Below are positions 22,649 to 33,192 of a stretch of DNA of 64,000 bases, piece after piece. This DNA comes from Phragmites australis (taxonomy: Eukaryota > Streptophyta > Magnoliopsida > Poales > Poaceae): positions 25,145,819-25,209,818 of the forward strand of contig NC_084924.1 in the NCBI RefSeq assembly GCF_958298935.1. The letters are read 5' to 3'. The translations under genes and the position numbers were made by a program. How positions within the stretch are numbered: position 1 is the stretch's first letter; every line of letters begins with the position of its first letter. The notes beneath the pieces were generated by a model. It had not been told where the DNA came from and did no database searches. It saw only the letters and a list, made by a program, of their open reading frames with translations.

Positions 22649-23030
22649 CTCAACCTCATCGGCCACAGCTCTCGGTTGCATCTCCTATACATCCCAATGT
22701 CCTGCTCGTCCCCCACAGCTGTCAAGTCTGCTTCATCCACTAATCCTGACTTGTTCCAGCCACTGCTTCACCAACACTTATCGCTGTTGGATCCTTCTAG
22801 TATGCCTCAGCTAGCAGCACAAGAGGGATACCACGTTCACATGTTATATCTATGGGTTGCATCCAAGTAGTTGTCGCATTAATCAGGACGAGGTCACCGA
22901 AGTACCCCTAAGTAGCACAGCTTATCACAGTTCATGGTGCTGAGGATCCAGTTGAAAATGGTGTATCAGCCACTTGCACATACCCACTATGGTCCTCTCA
23001 TTGGCTCTACTAAGTCCCTTAATGACATGT
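22649..23030 (-). pseudogene. N-terminal part of the MULE transposase upstream of the hAT insertion
   Basis: On the minus strand the sequence continues the MULE reading direction beyond the hAT insertion. It has degenerate text such as FQLDPQHHELCYLG and TKSGLVDEADLTAVG-like blocks, as in MuDR N-terminal regions. There are several stops. The assignment rests on position and direction more than on motif strength. Confidence 0.45.
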
Positions 23031-23552
23031 TGAAATTCAAAGAGATCTACACTGCTAGAACCATTATCAGTCTAACTTTACCATAATATATCTAAAAATA
23101 TAGCTTATCGTACATACCTAGAAACATTCTGAAAATATATCCAACATTAATATTGAAACCATATACTTCTAATTATCAAAATACTGACAAAATTACCAGG
23201 ACAGATGATCTAACAATATGTTTAGTTCACTATAATCAATATTGCTCCTAAGCAAACTAACCACTTTCAACTAATTAAACCCTATCTACTTAATAAAATT
23301 TCTAATTATCTATAATTACTACATACATCACTATTTTGTAAAGTCTAGATAATCAAAACTATTGTATTCTAAATACAACTATACATCTAATGGTCATCCT
23401 ACAATGTTGAAATAGATATTTACAATCTCTACTACTTAAAAAATACATAATGATTCTCATACCACGCAGGATGTCCCTCCCTCCCTATGAAACTGTACCG
23501 ACATGTGGGACCACGTGCTACCATTGTTTCTCTTGTTGCCCAAACCGCCTCC
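23031..23552. other. AT-rich DNA without recognisable features
   Basis: No coding motif, no repeat ends. It may include the terminal region of the MULE, but I could not find a long terminal inverted repeat. The last five bases (23548-23552, CCTCC) are the TSD of the next element. Confidence 0.4.
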
Positions 23553-23812
23553 TGTCATGTCCCAACACGTTAATTACGTAATTAAGCATGCAAAATCATC
23601 ATGACGTTATGTTTATACATATTTGGTTGTTAAATTGAGTTAAACATGTTTCAAAAGTATTTGGAGATAGTTTAGAGCTCTATAGGAAAACTCTAAATGC
23701 CTTGGAGATGAAGAAGAATAAAAATTGGGGAATAGAATCAACTTTTTAGCACAAGACCGCTCTCGCGGTCTGACCGCTAGAAGCGCAGAGGCTCATTTAA
23801 GAGGATCAATCG

Positions 23813-23869
<57 letters not shown>

Positions 23870-25258
23870 CCCTCTCTCCCTCCCCCTTCTCCTCAAACAG
23901 TAGAGAGAGAAAGTGACATCCATCCGTCGTGTTTGAAGGCCAGAGATCGTCGGTGAAGACTTGTCCGAGCTTCTTGAAAGCTTCCTTAAGTTCTTCCCCC
24001 TCTTTTCCCCACCAGAATCGTCTCCTCGGGTGTTCTCCCACCACAAGCTCTAACATCGCTCTAGGAGCCTGATCCAGAACTTGAAGCTCTCCCGAAGGAT
24101 TCCAATCCGCTAGGAAGTTCCTCTACATCGAGGTAAATGTCCCCCTGCCATTTCCGATTGTTGTTGTAGTTGACTTAAGCACTTTTCCATACTTACCACA
24201 TACCCGGATATGGGACGGATAAGCCAAGTATTGTAAGTCGCTGCATTCATTTACCCATGAGTTGAGGTGTGAGCGAGAATGCTATTAGGGGCGCCTGAAA
24301 TTGTGTCTAGTAAGTCATCGTACGCTTGGGATCTAGGTGGCCTCCACATTACTCTACATGGGAACAAAGGTTCGAGGTGGGTACGTGAATCATCACTCGC
24401 AATTGATGGGTTGTGTGGGTGGTTGTCTCTTGTCATGTGGATCTAGGAGTAACCCCTACAGAGTGTAAAAATGGTTCGAATTATCGCGCTATCAATCATG
24501 AGCAGGCTTTCTATCCATTTGCAGCAGTCGTAGAGTTCTGACTTTGGGAATGTATAGTATGTTGGGTTGTGGTTGAGATGGTTATGTTCAAAGCTATGAC
24601 TCTTATGGTTCCAGTTACCTTTATGTGCATGTTGTTGGTTACAGGGTAGAAAGATATATGTGGTTAAGTCTAGGTTCTCATACATAGGAGTTAAGGTTGC
24701 TTACGCATATGAATTTACTTAACCTTGTGGCCTACTCCTTGCTAATGGCTCAATTGCATAATCCTTGGAGTCAAGTTATTATATGTACCTAATATGGATT
24801 AAGCATTGTGAATACCTTCATACTCATGCTACTTTTTCAGGTTTGCAGGCGAGGAAAGGTTAGTTGCTAGGTACTTCATATCCGCCAATGCTGGCGGCAA
24901 GCAAGAGTTGTGCTATCTGCTCGAGTGGCGTGCTTTTGGGTAGAGCCTAAGGGCATATAGCTTCACCAAGTTGTTGTTGTTCAAAGATGTTACTTTTTCA
25001 CTGTGTAGTATCTATGTAAATTATTGTAACTTGTAATAACTCTTATACTTGTAATATAATTTAATTACTCACTCTTCCTTAAGCTTTGTTGTGATGTCAT
25101 ATGTTGGAAAGGCTTGTGTTTCAATCTTGGGCACAAAACACATGTTGAAACTACCGGAATGGTATTCTTGTTGTATTCTTGTTAATTATTGTAGTCATAA
25201 TTTTTTAAAATGATCGACTTAATGATTAATTAGAATACTATTTAGAGAATTTCTCACA
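23553..25258 (+). repeat. 5' LTR of the 23553-35981 element
   Basis: It is 1.7 kb long, ending CTCACA. It matches 33193-35981 except that about 1.15 kb present in the 3' LTR (33770-34915) is missing, with the join near 24150-24165. A CT microsatellite lies inside it at 23815-23865, and the 'cctacagagtgtaaaa' LTR word is near 24455. Confidence 0.92.
23815..23865. repeat. (CT)n microsatellite in the 5' LTR
   Basis: About 25 uninterrupted CT units. The 3' LTR has only a short CT-rich tract at the same place (33473-33490), so the run expanded after insertion or contracted in the other copy. Confidence 0.97.
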
Positions 25259-26055
25259 TCATAGTATTAGAGCTTAGTTTAAATGGAGTAGCATAAAAAC
25301 ACTTAATACGTTGGTTATGAATGTAACAACTCCACTAAAGTAACCCACTAAAGTTTCTTTTTGCCACTTCTTTCTAATATGTATAAACTTGTCATATTAT
25401 GCCCCTAAATATAATGTACGGTTGTTTGTTGCATTTAAGTTGTTTGTTTCCACATTGTGATAGTTTATATAAATCATGTTGCATTGACAAAAAGGGTTAG
25501 GAACGCATGTTGATGGTGGTAAATATCGGAGACTAAACCAGTGCGAGGCAGGGGCCTGGTGTGTCCCGTACGATGATGGTACACGAAGTGAATACATTAG
25601 CAATAATATATGAACATCCACCATACGATGGTAGATATGGTCGTCTACCCATGTGACGATTACATAAGGTGTCTCGTAAGATGACGATATGGGAAGTGAA
25701 TACGATAGCAACAACATATGAAATGTCGCTTGTGCAGCGAGATGCACAATCACCATTCACGCAAGAAATAAAAGTTAGCCCAAAGGGTGATGATTAGCAG
25801 TCATTTTTTCATTGTATATATGAATGCTTGTGATCTTGATGTTTGTTGCAGAGTGATGCGCTCGAGAGAGAAACGTGTTGTGAGTTGTGAGCTAGGCTAC
25901 GTTTGTGCATATCTTGCACAATATGTTTGATCATGCATTCTACCCGTTATATGATGCCTTATCATGCATCACTTGTTGGGATCTGTTATATGATCCCATT
26001 TTGTGAAGTCAGAGATTTACTGTCCGCCTCTTTTTCATTTTTTCATCTCAACCAG
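25259..26055 (+). other. Leader of the 23553-35981 element
   Basis: Holds the PBS (25262-25273: TAGTATTAGAGC, differing from the initiator-Met PBS by one G-to-A and one C-to-T change). A degenerate direct repeat of about 55-60 bp is at 25560-25618 and 25670-25727, each with 'gaagtgaatac' and 'atatgaa'. No gene is supported. Confidence 0.65.
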
Positions 26056-26327
26056 GATGAGAACCCGCCATGGTGCTGGTAAAGACAATCTGGAGGATTC
26101 GAATGCTTGTGATGGAGAGCCACCTCTGCCATCACCCATGGTGGATATGTTAGACCTTCTCAAGGTCATCACTTAGAACACGGCCCATCCTATTGGAGGT
26201 GGAGTCAACCAGCATGGATGTTTCTTTGAGTTTCTCAGCACTCAACCTCCTATCTTTACCCGCGTCAAAGATCCTAGTGATGCCAATGATTGGCTTCACA
26301 AATTGAGCAGAAGCTTGCTCTTATATG
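26056..26327 (+). pseudogene. Gag, 5' part, of the 23553-35981 element
   Basis: Starts ATGAGAACCCGCCATGG and reads MRTRHGAGKDNLEDS, then MVDMLDLLKVIT, one stop, then FFEFLSTQPPIFTRVKDPSD and ANDWLHKLSRSLLLY. STQPPxF and a W near it are typical for the gag capsid start of grass Ty3 elements. It breaks off at 26327 where a solo LTR begins, and continues at 29162. Confidence 0.85.
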
Positions 26328-29161
26328 TGTAACACCCTGATTTTCAGAATTTATAGCTTTTTAAAAATTTTCAAGATTATTGAATAGCTTCACCAATGGA
26401 ATAGGTTTAAAACCTACTTTCTTAATCAATCAATCAATATAGGTTATTATTTTGTGTGCATTGCACGCTGAGTTTTGTTAGGAGCTAAGTAAATGCATTA
26501 GAGTTTTTTTCTCTTTCTTTCTCTTTGGTGTTTCGAGTGAAAATAGTTTCAAAAAGTTTTTTGTAAAACTCAATAGTGAATAAGTTTTACCATCATACTA
26601 ATTCCCTAGCTAAGCCCCAGCCCTGACAAAAGCCTAATCTACACAGTCCTGGTCATCGCCGTCGCAGACAGCCGTGCCATTGCCGATTCCCGACCAAACA
26701 TTGGTCTAATAACCATAACCTTTGTCCAGCTCGTGCCCCAAGATGTGTCCCATGCCCTCTCCAACCCGATAGGCTATTAGGGCACCGACGCCCCCGGGAA
26801 CGCAATCACCGTGCCCACTGCCCTAGTTTGGATGCGTTTTGCACGCGCACCAGATTTGCATTCGTGTTCCCTGTCAATCCACAAGCTGTATGGATGTGCC
26901 ATCAGCGTCACGATGTGTCCCATAGAGTCTTCTACTTGACCCTAGGATTCCTTCACCGTTTGAGGAGCGACACGACCGGAACGTGGATGCCCCTCGCAGT
27001 ATGTCGCAACCGTCACCTGTCTCATCTCTGCTGGTCGTTCTTCCTCTCAGGTGGTGATTTGCCCAAACCCATGCTATAGCATTGTGTTTCTAGGAAATAT
27101 GAATGTCTCTATTCATATGGTTCGCAGTCACCACCAAACCTAGCAGTTGTCGTCTCTGTTTTGCCGCTACCTTGGACGATCCCTTCCAAAACCGATTATG
27201 CCTTTGAGTTAGCCTTTCTACACTATATATCCCTCGTTTCACTGAAATGCCACCGAAACCGAATGTCAATGTCAGTGGGCATGCGCCCGATCACTGTCTT
27301 TGATGAAACCCGAGCCGCCGCCGCTATGCAGACTTACCGGTAGTATCCTTAACCTATAAGCATAACCCTAGCCATTTGATCATGAGTGGTCGAGACTGGA
27401 TCTCAGCGTACCTCTTCTTTAATCCAAGTTGATGCTTGCATAACATGCCGAGTCAGCACCATATCATCCTCCTTAGTCTAGTCAGCCCTATACTTCTTGA
27501 ACTATGCATAATGACGTTGTCAAGCCTGGCGCAATGATTGCATAATAAACTCTTTTCCCATAAGAAGATAACTCCAGTAAACTAGTCTTTCCTTTTCAGA
27601 CTAATCCATCTTCAGAAAGCTCATTCTCTTTCACCTTAACTCTGATTTAGACAATTTTTGCATCTAAATATTTCTAAAATCACACCTATCCAACCATAGT
27701 GTTTTTAAGTGTTTTGATGATATTTGGTATGTTGATCTTAGTGTTTGCTTTGTGTTTTTTGTCGGTAGTTCCTGCGATTAGTCAATAGCGTTCCGCAATA
27801 GTTCAAGGGACTTCAAGACCCAGGTTTTGTCAAAACTGAGCAACGTTGGATAAAAGGCAAGTGTCCTTTATCATCTTGAACATATATTTTAAATGTTTTG
27901 TTTTACAAAATTGTATACAATGTCTGTCAACTTGATGGGTCGTCACCTATGTTAGGGTTCACCTAGTTCTTCCTTTACATTCCTTGAAACCTAAGTGGTA
28001 GTTCATATGAGTCTCTTGGGTATAATTGCTTAGCCACGCTTTTGGGATATTGGGAAATGTCATATACATGTTTAGTGGACATATGCAATGGTGATGATGA
28101 CCCTGTTTTAGTAACATGGAACCCTAGGACTTGGGCAAGGAGTTGATTTGATAATGGTGGTTCATGTGGTGGGCTTGTGGATATGTTCCAAGAAAAGGTG
28201 TTAAGTTTTGTTGGTTATTTCCTTGCTAGATAGTGTTTGCCCAAGTGTCACATATAAGAACCGGTTCATGGAGCGACAACTCCAGAAATACCGTACCAAA
28301 CACGAGGCTGATATGGGTAAGTCTTAGCATATCAATTAGACACATGACTGGCATTCATTGGAGTGCTAGGACCTAATTGATGGATCATGCTTTGTAGTGA
28401 TCTCCTGGCGGCACACTACTGGCGTGTGTTAAGTTTCTTGCAAACACGGCAACATCGGTATCATGACTCATGGCTAAAAGTTTGACAACATCTGTAGAGT
28501 GTAAAACTGTTATAACAGTCATACCCACGGTTATGGAAGACTTGGATCCTCACATGATTAGCTGGTCATGGTAATGGTTTGGCTATAGGTTGGTGATACG
28601 GGTGATGGTTGGATAGTTATGATTTGTAAGGTGGTTAGCCTTTGGTAATGTCTAGTTGTTGGGTTATTGGGTTATATTCACTTAATAACTGTTTAATGCT
28701 TTTGAATTACATTACTATTTTCTTTACTCGTACTTACGCAAATATACCATGTGTCAGCTTATTTTTGTTATAAGCCTACATATCATTATCTTTCCCACAC
28801 TTGTTGAGCGCGTCATATACTCACACTTGCTATTTTCTCTATCTCATACGACAAGGGTGGTGCTACTCAGTGAGTGAAGATGTTGAAGGTTCTCAAGACA
28901 AGATTATGACATTCTAGGCGCGTGTCTCCCGGTCTGTTGCCTGTGGTGTTGTTGGGTACCAGTGCTTCTGTTCCGCTGCAGATATCTATATAGAAGATAA
29001 TATGTATCAATTGAAGAAGCATCAAGATAAGAAGAAGCATCAAGTAAGATTCTATAAAAGTATTGCTTTTGTTACTTCACCTGTGACGTCCTTATGTGTG
29101 TTAAACATCTTAGGCACACATAAGCCACATCTGATTTTATCCGTTAAAATCGGGTGTGACA
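26328..29161 (+). mobile_element. Solo LTR (LTR-A) inserted in gag
   Basis: Begins TGTAACACCCTGATTTTC and ends GGTGTGACA. The 5-bp flanks are ATATG (26323-26327) and ATATA (29162-29166), a duplication with one G-to-A change. Gag is continuous on both sides, and no internal gag-pol is present, so this is a solo LTR of 2,834 bp. The LTR word 'catctgtagagtgtaaaact' is at 28488. Its last ~1.45 kb match LTR-B (31080-32573). An odd 30-bp patch of gag-like sequence lies at about 29008-29037. Confidence 0.85.
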
Positions 29162-29900
29162 ATATAGTGTGGCGATCATGACAAGGTCCGATATGCCACC
29201 CATCAGCTTCAAGGCGCAGCCGGGGCATGGTGGCAAAGCTACCTCGCCATGCAAGGCCCTGGACACCGCATCACTTGGGTAGAATTCTACACAGCTTTCT
29301 GTGCTTCCTACATCCCTAAACGTGTGAGGGACATCAAGAGGTAGGAGTTCCTCAATATAAAGCAAGGGGACAAGTTTGTGACGGATTATCTGTATGAGTT
29401 CAACAATTTAGCTTAGTACGCACCCGAGTTCGTCTCCACTGACAAGTGAAAGCAAGAGTACTTCATAGACGGGCTTTCCACGCATGGCTTTGATGATTTC
29501 AACATGATAGTGAGCAAGTCTATTATGGAGGAGTACAAATTGAAGAAGCATCAAGATAAGAAGAAGCGCAAGAGGGAGGAACAGTCTTCTGATGGAGATA
29601 GTGAACAACACTTGTGCACAGAACCATCACTTTCATCTCATGCAATGACTGTGATGCCTCCACAATTCATGTGCTTGGTCCATTCGTGTTCTTCCTAAGG
29701 AGCTGCAAAGAATTAGAGGAGCAGCACAAATCATGGAAAGGTGCGTTCATGCTTCAATTGCAGCTAATTCAGGCACCTCACCAAGCGTTGTCGCTACCCA
29801 AAGCAAGACGGCGTGGTAAATACCCCAATTATGCCACCACCTCATGGGTCACAGAGGATGAAGCATGGGAATATCAATATTATTGCCGTTAAGGAGGCTG
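29162..29900 (+). pseudogene. Gag, 3' part, of the 23553-35981 element
   Basis: Reads HDKVRYATHQLQGAAGAWW, then GHRITWVEFYTAFCASYIPK and RVRDIKR, stop, EFLNIKQGDKFVTDYLYEFN, two further stops, YFIDGLSTHGFDDFNMIVSK and EYKLKKHQDKKKRKREEQ. This is the capsid C-terminal half and the basic tail of gag. The zinc knuckle is not intact. Sequence then passes into noncoding LTR-B at about 29915. Confidence 0.88.
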
Positions 29901-29914
29901 AAAAGGAGATCAAT

Positions 29915-32573
29915 GTGCTCTTAAGCTTGCCTTTTCCCCTACCATTGTTTCTCCCCACGTCAGCAGCCCGCGCGTAGAAAGCGCCCACTGAAACTAGCCT
30001 TCACATGCCCGCGTTCATCTCCATCTCTGAATCAACCCGCCACCTTGTCCGAGTGAAACTCCGTCGCCTCCTAAGAGTCACAAGCTATCCCGAGATCTCA
30101 CAATCGCCTATATATGTTCCCCGTGTCCCCTCTAGGTTTTCCCCAAGCCAAACCTGCTGAGATCGAGACTTCTCATCGAGATCCATCAACCGCCACTGCC
30201 ATTAGCGCCGCCTTCGGCCGAGCACGTCGCCCTAGTGTCGTACACCCTCACCCAAGACCACCAGAAGACCCGTCTACCCTCGCCGAAGCTTAAGCCACCG
30301 TCGCCTTCACCTTTTAATCACTGGAGCACCCTCGTTGATGAGTTCTCGTGCTCCCTCGTCATCTTCGTCACCGCCGATGCCCCTCCAATACCGTTCCACC
30401 CTCTGAGCGCCAAAATGAGATCCTCGTGAGCTTGTCATTGTAGTTCACCGCTCATCGTCGCCGTCAACGAGTCAAAATGTGCTTCCGGTGTGTCTTCGAC
30501 GAAATCACCGCCACAATCCTCTCAGCTTCGACGTGTATTCCTCTCTGGCCGTTCCCTTTTAGACCAGTCGTCCGATCCATGTTGAGTGGCCTAGATTAGA
30601 TCCCACCATACTATTCATCCACCAGTAGCTAGCCACCACGTGTCGCCCCTTTAAACACAGTCAGCGCCTCGACCATGTCACCCTACCACATCAGTGCCAC
30701 GTGTGCGCCAAGCCAGCAGATCTACGTGTTAGTCCACATGTTAGCCCAATCAGCTTATGCACAATAAATAGGATTTTCAGTAAAAAATAATTTTGAATAA
30801 TCCTGATAATTGGCAATTTTGTAAACAAAACCCCTGAACTTTACTATTTTCACATAAAAGCTCCTGCCTTTGTACACTTTAGTCCCTAAAATTTTCCATA
30901 GTTACAAATAATCCCTATGTTTTACAAAAAGGTCCCTAAACTTTCTATTTGTTTCAAATTAAGTCTTTTTCTTTTTCAGATTAAACCCTAAACTTGTTTT
31001 TAGCGTAACTTTCTTTCCCTAGCACCTTTTTCAGCGATTCTTGCACTGTTGGATTCATTTTTCATATCTCTATCTTTCTAGATAGGTTTTATCTAGTTCT
31101 TCTTTTGTTTTGTGTACTATTCTTAGTATATTTTTTGTGTGATTTGCTGGTAATTGTGCGATTAGACAACAACGTCCAGGATCAGTTTGAGAAACGTCAA
31201 GACCAGGAGTTAGAGTACATTGAGCGGCTGCAAGGAAAAGACAAGTGTCCTTGATCATCTTGAACCTATATTTTTAAACGTTTTTGTTTTACAAACTGCA
31301 TGCACTATCAACTTGATGGGTAGTCACCTATGTTAGGATTTACCTAGATATTCCCTTATCATTCCTTGAAACCTAAATGATTTATGATTAGGTGTCTTTT
31401 ATGGGTAGAAATGCTTAGCCATGTTGTCGGTAATATTGAGAAGTGTCTTATACTTGACTAATGATCACATGTAACAATGATGGAAAATATGATGATGAAT
31501 TTGATATAGCAACATAGAACCTTAGGCCTTGAGCAAAGGGGTGTTTATGATTGTCATGGTTATGTTGTTGGTTAGTATTTGCTAAAATTACCTAAATAAG
31601 GACCGGTTCATAGAGCAATAACCTAAGAAGTGACATACCAACCACGATGCAGATATGGGTAAGGCTTGGCATACTAGTCGGCGTTCTTTCCAGTGTGTGT
31701 CGAGTCAGCACAAAAGGAGGCTTCTGGGTTGGAAGGAAATTCTATAATCCCAGACGATGAAATCTAGTGGGCAAATGCATACTGGATTAGGCTATGGTTA
31801 GTGGAAAATGTCATACAGTGATTTTTTGGTGACACACTACTGGCATGTGTTAAGTGTTTCACGAACATAGCAACATGGAATTCACTAATTTGTGGGGAAA
31901 GCTAGACAACCTCTGCAGAGTGTAAAATCTGATATATCAGCTATGCTCACGGTCATGAGAGATTTGGATCCTCACATGATTAGTTGGTTTTAGAAATAGT
32001 GGTGGAATGGTCATGGTTATGGTATGGTAGTATTGGTAGCACTAGATGGTTATGGTTTGCAAGGTGGGTAACCTTGGGTAATAGTTAATGGGTCGTCTGG
32101 GTTACATTCACTTAATAACTGTTTAATGCTTTTCAATTACATTATTGTTCTTTACTTGCATTTATGCAAATATATCATTTATTAGCCTATTCTTGTTGAA
32201 AGTCTACATGTCATTATTTTACCACACTTGCTGAGTATTCCATGTGCTCACCTTTGCTATGTCTCACAATACACATGCTGCTCAGTGGAGGACTTTGAAG
32301 ATTTTTAAGACGACGACCTGGTGTACTAGGAGCGTGTCTTCCGGTCGGTGTCTATGGAGTTGTTTTGTCGCTGATGCTTTTGTTCCACTGCCATTGTTTA
32401 GTTTAGTCATTTAGTTAATAGAATTATTTAGGTAAAGTATTTTTGTAAGAGTTAAACGATTGTAAGTTCAAGTATTGCTTTTGTTACTTCGAATACGATG
32501 TTCTTATGTGTGTTAAACTTCTTGGGCACACATAAGCCACACTTGGTTTTATCTATTAAAACTTGGTGTGACA
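29915..32573 (+). mobile_element. Second LTR (LTR-B), 5'-truncated, replacing pol
   Basis: Ends AACTTGGTGTGACA at 32573, the same kind of end as LTR-A. 31080-32573 follows LTR-A 27720-29161 closely (for example 'gcaagtgtccttgatcatct' and 'gatttggatcctcacatgat'). The TGTAACACCC start is missing. TATATATG near 30112 and a pyrimidine-rich leader resemble U3/R. All of protease, RT, RNase H and the integrase core of the host element are gone at this site, so the insertion was accompanied or followed by a large deletion. Confidence 0.75.
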
Positions 32574-33192
32574 ACATTCCATTAATTTCATCAAAGTTCA
32601 ATGGAGCAATCACTCGGAAGACGAACGGACTTGGGAGCGTGAGGATCAAATTCGCTCCGAATATCATGAACTTTTTGAGAACTTGTGAATATCGTTGTAA
32701 TTTTGCACAATTGGAGTATCTAACATGTCTATAGTTATCACAATATTGAATGGAAAGCTTGTTCCCAAAAGATTACACTTAGAAACCATCCAACCAAGAG
32801 AACCATGCTCCTGGCAGTCTGATCCTTGTTGGCCTGCTGGTCTAACCGCCAAAGGCGCTTAGAACCCAAAAGCTCTCTGTTCTCAAATGGTCTGACCGAC
32901 TAAGGCTCGTGGTTTGACCATTGGTCGGCGGTCTGACCATTGGCATAACGTTAGTCCAACCGTAAGAGCCCAAAACTCTCTGTATAGATTTCGGTCCAAC
33001 CGCCGTTTTCACAGTCTAACCGAGTTGTGGTTTGACCGCCAGCTCATGTGAAGGTTCCCAGCTATCTTTTTCGTTCCATTGATGAAATTCAATGAGAGTC
33101 TTTTCAATTTGTGGGAGATTCCCTTCGACTTCATCACCATCACATTTCCCCTGAGTTTGTCGATTCTTGGGTAGAGATACTTTTAGGGGGGG
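32574..33192 (+). pseudogene. End of pol and 3' noncoding region of the 23553-35981 element
   Basis: 32590-32690 reads EDERTWEREDQIRSEYHELF, the terminal motif of grass Ty3 pol (a tryptophan-glutamate-rich end), then a stop. A noncoding stretch follows with several copies of GGTCTGACCG-type words at 32840-33045. The polypurine tract is at 33185-33192. Everything upstream of this motif in pol is missing. Confidence 0.75.
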
